Below, piece after piece: positions 1-8,763 of a stretch of DNA of 64,000 nt. This DNA comes from Marchantia polymorpha subsp. ruderalis (taxonomy: Eukaryota; Streptophyta; Marchantiopsida; Marchantiales; Marchantiaceae). The notes under the pieces are model-generated. The model saw only the letters and a program-made list of their open reading frames with translations. It did no database searches and was not told the origin of the DNA. Both the position numbers and the translations under genes were made by a program. How positions within the stretch are numbered: the first letter of the stretch is position 1; each line of letters starts with the position of its first letter. The stretch spans positions 10,356,501 through 10,420,500 of the forward strand of contig AP031353.1 of the NCBI GenBank assembly GCA_037833965.1, written 5' to 3'.

Positions 1-1
1 G

Positions 2-1960
2 TCGCCAGAGAGGCGAGAGGAAGCGCGGACGACCGTAGGAGCGACGGGCCACGCTGCAACCTCGTCGGGAGAGAGGCCGCCTACGGGCCAAGGGCCTCCG
101 GAGTTACCACGTGCGATGCGGACAGATGTTCCGTTTGCGCACAGGCGAACCTCCGCGGACGGACGAGCCTCCGCGGACCGGCGAACACAAATGGACGTGG
201 ATCTACGCTTACGCGTGGGAAGGAGCAGTCCGCCTGTGCACAGGCGCTCGCCTGTGCACAGGTCGCCTGTGCACAGGTCGCCTGTGAACAGAACACCTCC
301 ACACGTGCCGCCTGTGCACAGGCAAGAATCACCCCCGTTCCAACGCAGGAAGGGGAAGGAGCCGGCGGAAGAACCGCCTACGAGACACCGGCCCTCGGGG
401 CCAGACCCACCGGCGCACCACGCGCCGCAATTCGCGCCTTCAGCGCCAGGGTCTTCGAGCCGAGGGGATACGAGCAGAGAGCGTGCGGAGGCCGCACCGT
501 CGGCGGAAAGTCCGCCGATAGATGCGCCTTCGGCGGTAGGGCCTATAGGCCAAGGAACATCGGGCGTGCGGCCCCCGGCCATGTCGCCTTCGGCGATAGA
601 TGTCCGCGGCGCTACGCCTGCGGCGGACAAGGCGCCGGCACATGCGCCTGCGCACGGGCCGGGCACAGCCCCCACGGACCGATCAAGGGAGCAGCAGACG
701 GAGGAGCGGAGTGACTGTCAGCGGGATGAAATCTCGATGCGCGATGCGCAATCCAACCCCGCGCAGCCACCCTCCGCTCAATCACCTCCGGCGACGGACG
801 ACAGAGGCAGAGAGGATGCGGTAGACCATCAACAAGCGAGAGACGGGGATGCCGCACGGATACGTTCGCCTTCCGCCTTAGACATTTTGGCGACAAGCAG
901 CGAGGCTGCAGCCGTGCCTTCGCAGGCAGCACACGTCGAGGACGTGCAGCCCCACTCGGGGCAGTCGCCGACGCAATCAATGGCGACTGAAATTCTCCAC
1001 TCGGATGATGAGGACGGAGGCTCCACGGAAGAAATGTCAGGAGCAGAAGACACCGAGGAGGAGGAGGAGGAAATTGTTGGAGCGCCGGCGGCGGCGCTTT
1101 CTGAGCAGGTGATTCCGTTGCTGCGGTACTTGGATCGCAAGGTCGATAAATACGCCGACCCACTCCAGCCGGGATCTTACATCGAGTTAGTGCGCAGGAG
1201 GACTCGCACTAAAGTCCACACCAGCAAGCTATTAGCTAGAGTGGACCAGGAGTTGAGGGACTTGAAGGAGAAGCATGAGTGCTTGTGGGGACAGTACAAG
1301 CTTAATCAGAAATTCTACAAGCACTCCGAGAAGATGAAGGATGAGAAACTGGGCGAGCTCACCAAGGAGCAGGTGAAGGTCAAGGAAGCACTCAACTCTG
1401 AGCAGGCCGAGAATCGGATTTTGTCAGAGGAGCTCGTGCGATCGACGCGGTTGTTGGAACAATGTCAGCTCGCACGGCAGGCGGACGAAGAATTAATCCG
1501 CAGTCTGCAGTCAGAGTGTGGCGAATTGAGGGCGCAACGTGCTGAAGCCGAATCGCAATTAGTGACCATTGAAGAGGATCGCAGGAAGGAGGCGGATCGC
1601 ACGAAGGTGGAGACGGCGAGGCGAGTCGCCCACTGTCTCAAGGGCTACGCCCACTGGGAAGTGAAGGCGCAGGAGAAACTCACACTGCGTGAGTTTGAAT
1701 TGCGCGCAGCCGGGTTGTTGTCAGGCGACAGTAGGAGTCGGCGGAAGGTAGCGAAGAAGCTCGAGGCCTTTCTGTCGAAGGCACAGGATACCATGTCCGC
1801 CCTCGAGGGGGAGGTGTCCGCGGCGTTGCAGCGGTTGGGACTGCGTAGTCGAGCGGAAGAGTGGCAGGGTAGGGAGTTAGTGCGCGGCAGTCGGCCGCGC
1901 AGGAGACGTAGTACAGGTTCCGCGGAGTGTAGTGTAGCGTGGTTCCGTGCAGGCGTGTAG
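2..1960 (+). CDS. LTR-ORF protein, C-terminal part (5' end outside window)
   Basis: Continuous frame from base 2 to the TAG at 1958-1960, identical in translation to the C-terminal part of the complete copy at 10009-13161. The visible part starts in the Pro/Arg/Ser-rich middle, runs through the Pro-Val-His-Arg repeats (234-325) and an acidic Glu run (about 1045-1075), then a coiled coil (about 1180-1720) and an Arg-rich tail. The ATG at 116 is internal, not a start. Function is unknown; the complete copy is described at 10009. Confidence 0.7.
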   Translation, partial: SPERREEARTTVGATGHAATSSGERPPTGQGPPELPRAMRTDVPFAHRRTSADGRASADRRTQMDVDLRLRVGRSSPPVHRRSPVHRSPVHRSPVNRTPPHVPPVHRQESPPFQRRKGKEPAEEPPTRHRPSGPDPPAHHAPQFAPSAPGSSSRGDTSRERAEAAPSAESPPIDAPSAVGPIGQGTSGVRPPAMSPSAIDVRGATPAADKAPAHAPAHGPGTAPTDRSREQQTEERSDCQRDEISMRDAQSNPAQPPSAQSPPATDDRGREDAVDHQQARDGDAARIRSPSALDILATSSEAAAVPSQAAHVEDVQPHSGQSPTQSMATEILHSDDEDGGSTEEMSGAEDTEEEEEEIVGAPAAALSEQVIPLLRYLDRKVDKYADPLQPGSYIELVRRRTRTKVHTSKLLARVDQELRDLKEKHECLWGQYKLNQKFYKHSEKMKDEKLGELTKEQVKVKEALNSEQAENRILSEELVRSTRLLEQCQLARQADEELIRSLQSECGELRAQRAEAESQLVTIEEDRRKEADRTKVETARRVAHCLKGYAHWEVKAQEKLTLREFELRAAGLLSGDSRSRRKVAKKLEAFLSKAQDTMSALEGEVSAALQRLGLRSRAEEWQGRELVRGSRPRRRRSTGSAECSVAWFRAGV

Positions 1961-1996
1961 CGTAGTGCAGTGTAGTGCTAGTTAGGACTTAGAAGG

Positions 1997-2005
1997 TATA
2001 AAATA
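1997..2005 (+). promoter_or_regulatory. LTR TATA box (element A)
   Basis: TATAAAATA, 36 bp after the LTR-ORF stop and about 960 bp before the LTR 3' end. It is conserved in every LTR in the window. It should set the U3/R boundary about 30 bp downstream, giving a 5' leader of about 1 kb before gag. A small perfect hairpin (CCAGGC-GTTTT-GCCTGG, 2009-2025) follows it. Confidence 0.7.
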
Positions 2006-2409
2006 GTTCCAGGCGTTTTGCCTGGGGTTCTTTCCCATCAGAAGTGCAGATCAGGAACCCATTTCCTTTGCGTGTTTGTGTCCTTGAGTTCTGTCACCAC
2101 GCACGAGGAGTTACAACTTAGCGTTCCGCATTTTGTAGCTGAAGGCCTGCGGCCGAATGTTCAGAGCTAGTACATTGGTTAGAGACTTGAGTAGTTCGGA
2201 TCTGCACCTGCGGGTGACTGCCGATGCTCAGAGCCAGTGACTAGTTAGATACTTGAACAGTTTCGCCCCTACCCCTTCGAGTGTTTCTTTCTGATTGTAC
2301 TCCTTGGGATTTTTCCCCTGAATGCCAAAGTGAAGTTTTGCTACTTCGTGTAAGCCTTGGTTGTAAATTCAGGTTACGCTGCAGCAGGTGCCTTGAGGGT
2401 AACCCCTGT

Positions 2410-2870
2410 AGTATTTCTGGGAATGACAAGTGCCTGAGAATTCAAACTCTTCAATAGACTGTTGTTGTGTTACTGGAATGTTTCACAATGAGTCCTTCAG
2501 TGTGGACCTGTGTTCTTTGCGCGTTTTGTGAGTTGAGAGTGTTGTTCACCGCGTATGAGTGACTTCGATCCGAAGTAGGCAGTCCAAACCGGGTTTCCTA
2601 CGCTAGCAGCAAGCTAGTGGAAGCGTTGTAAAAGCCGGAGTTGGAAGTCACTGCCCGCAGCTTTGCCGAGTGTGCTCGTGAGAGACTTTCCCCCTGAAAT
2701 CTTGAAGTAGAGGTCCTAACGGATCTCTGGGTTGTGTTTCTGTAGTTTCAGGTGTGTGTGTGTGTGTGTTACGCTGCACTGTGCGACCTCCGAGTGCGCT
2801 CCGAGTGGACACTTGCAGTATTTCTGGGAGTGACAGTCGCCTGAGAATTCAAACTCCTCAATAGTCTGTT
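2410..2870 (+). repeat. Degenerate internal duplication in U5
   Basis: A 54-bp block at 2410-2463 recurs at 2817-2870 with about six mismatches. Upstream sequence is related in the same order: a 'TTTCCCCTGAA' segment at about 2310 and 2690, and 'GTTACGCTGCA' at about 2373 and 2768. R-U5 therefore contains an old tandem duplication with a period of about 400 bp. The second half also holds a (GT)9 microsatellite at about 2752-2769. The arrangement is present in all LTR copies. Confidence 0.65.
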
Positions 2871-2989
2871 AAAACGTGACACCTTGTACCCCGTGTGTTC
2901 CTCTGTCCCTGTGGGTTCGACCTTTCTACCACTATATTGCAGTTTTAGCCTTTAGTGGGTTATTACATAAGAAGCCGACAACTTCTTTT

Positions 2990-3007
2990 TGGCGCCGCTG
3001 CCGGGGA
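2990..3007 (+). promoter_or_regulatory. Primer binding site, tRNA-Asp type (element A)
   Basis: TGGCGCCGCTGCCGGGGA, 22 bp after the LTR end. From recall, the 3' end of plant tRNA-Asp is complementary to this with one mismatch (position 9, C for T). This type of PBS is typical of Athila-like elements. It primes minus-strand cDNA synthesis. Confidence 0.8.
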
Positions 3008-3042
3008 CAGTTGCGTCAACACCGGGGTTTTTACGAGTAGCC

Positions 3043-3084
3043 ATGCTCGGTGAATGTCGACTGGGGCTGGCGGGAGCAATCTAA
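3043..3084 (+). CDS. 13-codon upstream ORF overlapping the gag start
   Basis: An ATG 11 nt before the gag ATG opens a 13-codon frame (+1 relative to gag) that ends at TAA 3082-3084, inside gag. Its ATG context (G at -3) is better than that of gag (T at -3, T at +4). The same uORF occurs before gag in every copy. It would lower or delay Gag initiation by scanning. Whether it is translated is unknown. Confidence 0.4.
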   Translation: MLGECRLGLAGAI

Positions 3085-5885
3085 GTGCTAGGGCTGTCCG
3101 CAAGTTCCGACGAGATTCAGAGAAGGCCGTGGAAGAGACACGGCGTCAAACCAAGAAAACACCAAAAAGAGTACCTAAGCCTAGTTCGGCCGACATCCTT
3201 GGGGAACCTACCCCCGGCGACTCGGAACCAAACTTGGTGCTTACAGTTCTACTAGATATTCCTTGCACGGATCCGCCTAGTGAAGTAGAACCGACCGCCC
3301 GAGGACCGTCGACAGACACACTGATGGCGGACGGACAAGCCAATGTGCGGCTACCTCAGCCGATTACTAAACATTCCTACCCGAAGTACAAAGGGAGTGG
3401 GGATGACGACGATGCAGATTCATACATCAAGTTATTCGAGTCGGTGTCTATTGCCAATCGCGAGATCGCAGACGACGACCGACTAAGGATCTTTCCAAGC
3501 CTTCTGCGGAAGAAAGCGAGGAGTTGGTATAATCACGAGAGCATCGATCCGACTGGGTTGACAACATGGGCCCAGCTGAAGGAGAAGTTCCTTCGTCGCT
3601 TTCGCGAGCTCGGCTACGACAGCCGGGTTTTGACGAAGTTACGTAATTTGCAGCGAGAGAAGAAGGAGAGTCTGCGTGACTACACTGAGAGATTTCTGGA
3701 CCTCCTCGACAGAATACCGAAAACAGGACCAGGGTCCCCTTTCTCGGTACAACAAGCTGTGGATTGGTACGTGACCGGTTTAACTCGGGAGATGGAGACT
3801 TTTTGCCGACGCAGCAAGTGCGACACTATTGAGGATGTGATTGCATCGGCAGAAGCCTTCGAAACTTCCACTCTCAACCGAAGAGGGAGAGAGAGACGGG
3901 AGTCGAAGGAGCGCAAACCGAAGGGAGGGCGAAGACGGCGTAGAGGTACAACTCCGTCATCGGAGGAATCGTCTTCGGACGAGAACCGTTCTTCATCCGA
4001 AGAAGAGGAAACCTCATCGTCGGAGGAGGAGAAGAAGAGGAAGAAGCATGGGTCAGCGAAGAAAAAGGGCATCCGACGAGTGGCTACGGACAGAGCGCCG
4101 GGAGATATAGCCTCGAAGATGGAGACCCTTGTGAAGGACTTCGCCGATCTCAAGGTTCAAGTGGTAGGCGGGCATGATCGCAGAAAATCACCCGGGAGAG
4201 TGCGAGCGAACTTATGGTGTACTACGTGCGGGGCGGTGGGACATGCAAACACCGAGTGCCTTACCACCCGGCCGTCATATCCAGTCAACGCAGTAGAGTG
4301 GGCGCAACCGTACTATGGAGAGCACCCTCAGTACTATGGAGAGGCTAGCGAAGAGACAGCCTACGCCGTCCAGTCGGTGCCTACCCCTCCTGCGGTTTCA
4401 GCAATGCAAGTCCCACGATATATTCCGGTGGATCGGGCCACTACGGTACCTGTGAGGCGGAGAGCACCTCCAGGGACGTTTGACCCACCGCCACCGCGAG
4501 CTTGTTATAATTGCGGGGAAGTTGGGCACTTCTCACCGCAGTGTCCCCATCCAAAAAGGCGAAACGATTATGCTCCGACATGTAGTAATTGCAAGAAGGT
4601 CGGGCACACTGCGCCAGAGTGTGATCAGCCACCAGTCCCTCGGCCAGTGGTACGATTTGTGAACACTCCTGCCAAGGAGGACGTGCAAGTTAACCAGGTC
4701 GAAGTAGGTTCAGACGGGGATGGCGAAGACGAAGAATGGCCGGCTGAAGAGGTCATGTGCGCACGGGTCGAAACTCGTAGCTCCAAGAAATCCAAGGAGC
4801 AAGAGCGTGACACTCGCAAGCACGAACGGAGAACCGCCGACCGGACGGGAAAAGGGAAGGAGAAGACATCCAGCAAGTCCGACTCGCGACCTGCTCGGAA
4901 GTCTTCGGCTACGCGGGAGGCACCAGCAGTGCGCCCCCAGACAGCAGTCGAGGACGAGCCAGTGCGCCTACTGAAACGGGACTATGCTCCGGATATCCGC
5001 AACGAGGTAACCAACCTGTTGAAGGAAGCGATCCGCACGCAAAAGGACCCACCGCGGCCAGACTTGACATCCTCCCTTGGGGCGAAGTTGGCAGCCACCG
5101 TGGAACCTCGCAGAGCGTCGCCGACCCCGGCGACCCAACGCGCCCACTATGACTTGGTTGAAGATCTCGGGAGTCGAAAAGTGAACATTACGTTCAAGCA
5201 GCTCTTGGAGGACAATAAGACGTATCGGAGAATGTTGATGCTTTCGCTACGGCATCCGCGGAAGCCGCGCGCATCCACATCCTCTCAAGTATATCAAGTG
5301 GAGAGCGAAGACCAAGGGCCACCCGAGATCGATGTGGAGATAGCCGGATGTTGTGTACGCAGAGTGCCAATCGACTCTGGATCAGGAGTCAACATAATGA
5401 CGGAGGATACAGCGAGAGCCTTGGGGTTCAGTCAATACGAACCCTCGAAGCGTGTGTTGAGATTAGCGGATCAGACGCGGAGAATGCCTGCAGGTATGCT
5501 GCGCAATGTCAAGACAACCATCGGGGGTGCGGACTTTCGGTTGACGTATATCATCCTTCAGCCGATGATGAAGCAGGGCTATGACGTTCTGCTCGGGAGA
5601 CCATGGCTATATGGTGCACAAGTCAGATGTGATTGGCGAAGACATCGCCTTAAGTTTCCTCATCCTTCGGAACCGACCAAAACCATTACGGTGCCCTGGA
5701 ATAGGGTCAGGCACGAAGGAGAGACCCCATCGACAAGTGCAGGTTACACATCGGGCGAGGACAGTGAGTCGACCGCGCGATCGGATTCCAGTGGTACCGA
5801 ATCCGATTACTTCGTGGGATTCGTTGCCTGCTGTTCGGTGGAAGAAGAAGAAGAGACGGAAGCTATTCAGCCGGAAGACGAATAG
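3054..5885 (+). CDS. gag: Gag-protease polyprotein (element A)
   Basis: 943 codons from ATG 3054 to TAG 5883-5885. It forms the virus-like particle, binds the RNA and carries the protease that matures it. Residues about 105-235 form a Retrotrans_gag-type capsid segment (motif 'KKARSWYNH' near 155). Residues 280-335 are a charged Arg then Ser/Glu tract. Three CCHC zinc knuckles of exact C-x2-C-x4-H-x4-C spacing lie at 389-402, 484-497 and 510-523. An aspartic protease follows with active-site 'IDSGSG' (Asp774) and the 'LLGRPW' element near 845. The protease lies upstream of the stop, so it is made in Gag amounts, unlike the reverse transcriptase. The tail is Ser/Glu-rich. The start is the only ATG giving the complete capsid; the PBS is about 50 bp upstream. 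Confidence 0.92.
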   Translation: MSTGAGGSNLSARAVRKFRRDSEKAVEETRRQTKKTPKRVPKPSSADILGEPTPGDSEPNLVLTVLLDIPCTDPPSEVEPTARGPSTDTLMADGQANVRLPQPITKHSYPKYKGSGDDDDADSYIKLFESVSIANREIADDDRLRIFPSLLRKKARSWYNHESIDPTGLTTWAQLKEKFLRRFRELGYDSRVLTKLRNLQREKKESLRDYTERFLDLLDRIPKTGPGSPFSVQQAVDWYVTGLTREMETFCRRSKCDTIEDVIASAEAFETSTLNRRGRERRESKERKPKGGRRRRRGTTPSSEESSSDENRSSSEEEETSSSEEEKKRKKHGSAKKKGIRRVATDRAPGDIASKMETLVKDFADLKVQVVGGHDRRKSPGRVRANLWCTTCGAVGHANTECLTTRPSYPVNAVEWAQPYYGEHPQYYGEASEETAYAVQSVPTPPAVSAMQVPRYIPVDRATTVPVRRRAPPGTFDPPPPRACYNCGEVGHFSPQCPHPKRRNDYAPTCSNCKKVGHTAPECDQPPVPRPVVRFVNTPAKEDVQVNQVEVGSDGDGEDEEWPAEEVMCARVETRSSKKSKEQERDTRKHERRTADRTGKGKEKTSSKSDSRPARKSSATREAPAVRPQTAVEDEPVRLLKRDYAPDIRNEVTNLLKEAIRTQKDPPRPDLTSSLGAKLAATVEPRRASPTPATQRAHYDLVEDLGSRKVNITFKQLLEDNKTYRRMLMLSLRHPRKPRASTSSQVYQVESEDQGPPEIDVEIAGCCVRRVPIDSGSGVNIMTEDTARALGFSQYEPSKRVLRLADQTRRMPAGMLRNVKTTIGGADFRLTYIILQPMMKQGYDVLLGRPWLYGAQVRCDWRRHRLKFPHPSEPTKTITVPWNRVRHEGETPSTSAGYTSGEDSESTARSDSSGTESDYFVGFVACCSVEEEEETEAIQPEDE

Positions 5886-5891
5886 CAATTA
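5880..5891 (+). promoter_or_regulatory. TMV-type stop-codon readthrough site between gag and pol
   Basis: GAA TAG CAA TTA. Gag and pol are in the same frame with only this TAG between them, and pol has no ATG near its beginning. UAG followed by CAA UUA fits the plant-virus readthrough consensus (UAG CAR YYA) known from the tobacco mosaic virus replicase. The 12 bp are identical in all gag/pol junctions in the window. I infer that a few percent of ribosomes read through to make Gag-Pro-Pol. Confidence 0.8.
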
Positions 5892-8726
5892 ACTGTGGGA
5901 CTGGGAAGGAGTGAGACGAGTCACACTGAGGGCATTGTCGACCCTAGTGACTGTCATGAAGTACAACTCAGTCCCGGCAAGTGCTTGAAGGTATCAAGCG
6001 CAGTGAGAGGAGACGAGCTAAGGAAAGTACAGGCGTTCCTTAGCCATTATGTCGACGTCTTCGCCTGGAAGATCGAAGACATGAAGGGGATACCTGCACG
6101 GTATGGGGAACACCGTATCGATTTACTGGACGACTCAGTACCCATACGACAGCGCCAGTATCGCCTCAACCCAAAGTACTCCTTGCTAGTGAAAGAGGAG
6201 ATAGATAAGTACTTGAGCGCTGGTATTATTTATCCTGTGCTCAGCAGCGAGTGGGTGTCGCCGATTGTTATCGTACCCAAGAAGTTGACGGGTAAGATAC
6301 GAGTGTGTCAGGATTTCCGGAAGTTGAATGCAGCAACACGCAAGGATCATCACCCGTTACCATTCACGGATGCCATTCTAGACCATGTCGCAGGACATGA
6401 ATGTTATAGCTTCCTGGATGGGTTCTCAGGTTACAATCAGGTGTCTATCCGTGAACAGGACAAGGATAAAACTACGTTCACAACCGACTGGGGAACTTAT
6501 GCATACCACAAGATGCCCTTCGGTCTGTGCAACGCGCCTGCCACCTTTCAACGGATGATGACCAATATCTTTCAGGAACAACTGAGGAAGTTCCTGGAGA
6601 TATTCATAGATGACTTCTGTGTCTTTGGGAAGCGGTCTGAACACCTAAGTCACTTGAAGCAGACCTTCGATAAATGTAGAGAGAGCAGTTTATCACTGCA
6701 TCCCGAGAAGTGCTTTTTCTTCATGACTAGTGGGATCTTGTTGGGTCATCGGGTCTCGGCAGAAGGCATTGCGGTGGACATCGAGAAGGTCAAGGTTATA
6801 CTCGAGCTTGAGCCACCCACGAATCTAAGAGAGCTGCGAGCATTCCTGGGTCATGTGGGCTACTACCAAAGATTCATACACATGTATGCAATACTGGCGG
6901 CGGACCTGACCAAGTTGTTGAAGAAGGACGAGCCTTATGCTTGGGGTGCGAACCAGCAGACAGCATTTGAAGCTCTGAAAGCGAAACTCACGACTGCTCC
7001 CGTACTAAGGAGTCCAGACTGGAATCGACCATTCCATGTTTACGTTGACACTTCGGCATTCGCCATCGGTGTAGTACTGAGTCAAAAGGATGACAACAAA
7101 AAGGACTACCCGATCTACTTCGCGAGCCGACAGCTGTCTCTAGCAGAGCGGAAGTACACCACGACGGAGAGAGAAGCGTTGGGGATGGTGTACTCCTGTA
7201 AAAAGTTCCGTCACTACCTAATCTGCTACGAGTTTGTGTTCCATGTGGACCACTACGCATTGCAACACCTAGTCAAGAAAGCCGACCTATCCGGTCGAAT
7301 CGCCAGGTGGGTGTTATTACTACAAGAGTTCACCTACACAGTCCAGACCAGGAAAGGGGTGCACCACGAAAATGCGGATTACTTGTCCCGATTATGGACC
7401 CAGCCGACAGAGGAGGAATTGGTGGACGATTTTCCAGATGAAGAGTTATTTCAGTTGTCTGCAGGACATGAGTCCCGCTATGCCGACCTGTATCGATATC
7501 TGCTAACCCTCCAGTGCCCCGAGGGCATGGATTTGGAACAGCGAACTGTCTTTATTCATAAGGCAGGCCCGTATCAACTCCAGCAGGGGGTTTTGTTCAA
7601 GAAGATGGCGGATGAGCGCTTATGCAGATGCCTGGAGGAATCAGAAGTACCAAGAATAGTGAGTGCGATGCACACAGAGGAGGCGGGTGGACACTATGCC
7701 ACCAGGAACACGGTCACAAAGATCCTAAATGCGGGATATTGGTGGCCGACCATGTTTAAGGATGTTCTCGATTACATCCGCAAGTGCGACAGTTGCCAGA
7801 GGACGGGGAGACCGACGCCTACAACACGCTGGCCTCTGACTCCCATCATGCCTCTAGCACCTTTCGAAAAGTGGGGTATTGACTTTGTAGGGCCGATACA
7901 ACCAGTGACTAGAAGTACACGAAGGCGCTACATTCTGGTAGCAACGGACTACGCCACCAAAATGGTAGAGGCCAGAGCCACCAGAAGGGATGATGCTGCC
8001 ACAGTGGCAGCATTCTTGTTTGAGTCAATCATCACACGCTACGGATGTCCCTTAGAACTAGTCAGCGACCGGGGCACGCATTTTCTGAATCAGATCATCG
8101 AAGATCTGACACGGTATTTCCACATCAAGCACCGGAAGACTACTCCATACAATCCCAAGGCAAATGGACTGACGGAGAAGTCCAATGGTCTGCTGTGTAA
8201 AATACTACTCAAGGTCACGGTGAATCACGCTCACGACTGGGATACGAAGCTAGCAGCCGCTCTATGGGCGTACCGCACAGCTGAGAAGATCACGACCAAA
8301 CAGACACCATACTTTCTGGTGTATGGGCAACACCCGATCCTCCCGATCGAATTTGAAGTACCCACCCATCGAACGATGGATTTGCAGAGGATGGGCGCAG
8401 AGGAGAGTCAGCTCTACAGGTTACAGGAAGTCACGCTGCTGGATGAGAGGAGAAGAGACGCCGAAGATCGCACCAGGAAAATCCAGCTCCGCCGAAAGGA
8501 GAGATACGATAAAAAGATCAAACCGGTACTCCTGCAGGCGGGTGATTTGGCATTGCTCTACGACAGCAGGCATGCCAGATTCCCAGGCAAACTGCACCTA
8601 AGGTGGATGGGACCTTACAGGGTTGTCGAAGTCTTCCCGAATGGATCCATCCAACTTGCGGACCTGGCCGGCGATTTGTTAGGCACCCGAGTGAACGGGT
8701 GGCGGTTGAAGAAATACCACATGTGA
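5886..8726 (+). CDS. pol: Pol region: reverse transcriptase, RNase H, integrase (element A)
   Basis: Open from the codon after TAG 5883 to TGA 8724-8726. The first in-frame GTG (5895) is not a plausible start; expression by readthrough is inferred. Numbering from GTG 5895 as residue 1: RT about 75-300, with 'QDFRKLN', 'MPFGLCNAP' and catalytic 'FIDDF' (Asp239, Asp240). RNase H has Asp385, Glu427 and Asp452. The 'DYLSRL...FPDEELF' linker is typical of Tat/Athila. Integrase has a zinc finger His593, His600, Cys631, Cys634 and catalytic Asp663, Asp725, Glu761 (D-x35-E). A GPY/F module ('WMGPYRVVEVFPNGSIQL') ends the protein and there is no chromodomain. All catalytic residues are present. The product copies the RNA into cDNA and inserts it into the chromosome. 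Confidence 0.93.
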   Translation, partial: QLTVGLGRSETSHTEGIVDPSDCHEVQLSPGKCLKVSSAVRGDELRKVQAFLSHYVDVFAWKIEDMKGIPARYGEHRIDLLDDSVPIRQRQYRLNPKYSLLVKEEIDKYLSAGIIYPVLSSEWVSPIVIVPKKLTGKIRVCQDFRKLNAATRKDHHPLPFTDAILDHVAGHECYSFLDGFSGYNQVSIREQDKDKTTFTTDWGTYAYHKMPFGLCNAPATFQRMMTNIFQEQLRKFLEIFIDDFCVFGKRSEHLSHLKQTFDKCRESSLSLHPEKCFFFMTSGILLGHRVSAEGIAVDIEKVKVILELEPPTNLRELRAFLGHVGYYQRFIHMYAILAADLTKLLKKDEPYAWGANQQTAFEALKAKLTTAPVLRSPDWNRPFHVYVDTSAFAIGVVLSQKDDNKKDYPIYFASRQLSLAERKYTTTEREALGMVYSCKKFRHYLICYEFVFHVDHYALQHLVKKADLSGRIARWVLLLQEFTYTVQTRKGVHHENADYLSRLWTQPTEEELVDDFPDEELFQLSAGHESRYADLYRYLLTLQCPEGMDLEQRTVFIHKAGPYQLQQGVLFKKMADERLCRCLEESEVPRIVSAMHTEEAGGHYATRNTVTKILNAGYWWPTMFKDVLDYIRKCDSCQRTGRPTPTTRWPLTPIMPLAPFEKWGIDFVGPIQPVTRSTRRRYILVATDYATKMVEARATRRDDAATVAAFLFESIITRYGCPLELVSDRGTHFLNQIIEDLTRYFHIKHRKTTPYNPKANGLTEKSNGLLCKILLKVTVNHAHDWDTKLAAALWAYRTAEKITTKQTPYFLVYGQHPILPIEFEVPTHRTMDLQRMGAEESQLYRLQEVTLLDERRRDAEDRTRKIQLRRKERYDKKIKPVLLQAGDLALLYDSRHARFPGKLHLRWMGPYRVVEVFPNGSIQLADLAGDLLGTRVNGWRLKKYHM

Positions 8727-8750
8727 GTGTTCGCGTGCGCGCTCACAATT

Positions 8751-8763
8751 GAGGAGGGGGGCA
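8751..8763 (+). promoter_or_regulatory. Polypurine tract (element A 3')
   Basis: GAGGAGGGGGG then CA, directly before TGTGGTACC at 8764. It primes plus-strand synthesis and so fixes the LTR 5' boundary just 25 bp after pol. This is the main evidence that the following ORF lies inside the LTR. Confidence 0.85.

Larger units (their letters stand above)
1..2967 (+). repeat. 5' LTR of element A, 3' portion
   Basis: Equals the last 2967 bp of the 5.4-kb LTR. It holds the C-terminal 60% of the LTR-ORF (to 1960), the TATA box (1997-2005) and the R-U5 leader, and ends ...GGTTATTACA at 2967, 22 bp before the PBS. Its left end is the window edge, so the 5' terminus and any target-site duplication cannot be seen. 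Confidence 0.88.

Noticed and set aside
3680-4153. Minus-strand Ser/Asp-rich ORF of 157 codons opposite gag
   Set aside because: Mirror of the Glu/Ser codon tract in gag; no independent support.
5895-5897. GTG as the start codon of pol
   Set aside because: A eukaryotic element would not be expected to initiate there; the frame is continuous with gag across one TAG in readthrough context.
8600-8726. Chromodomain at the C-terminus of pol
   Set aside because: The protein ends shortly after the GPY/F module; no aromatic-cage motif is visible.
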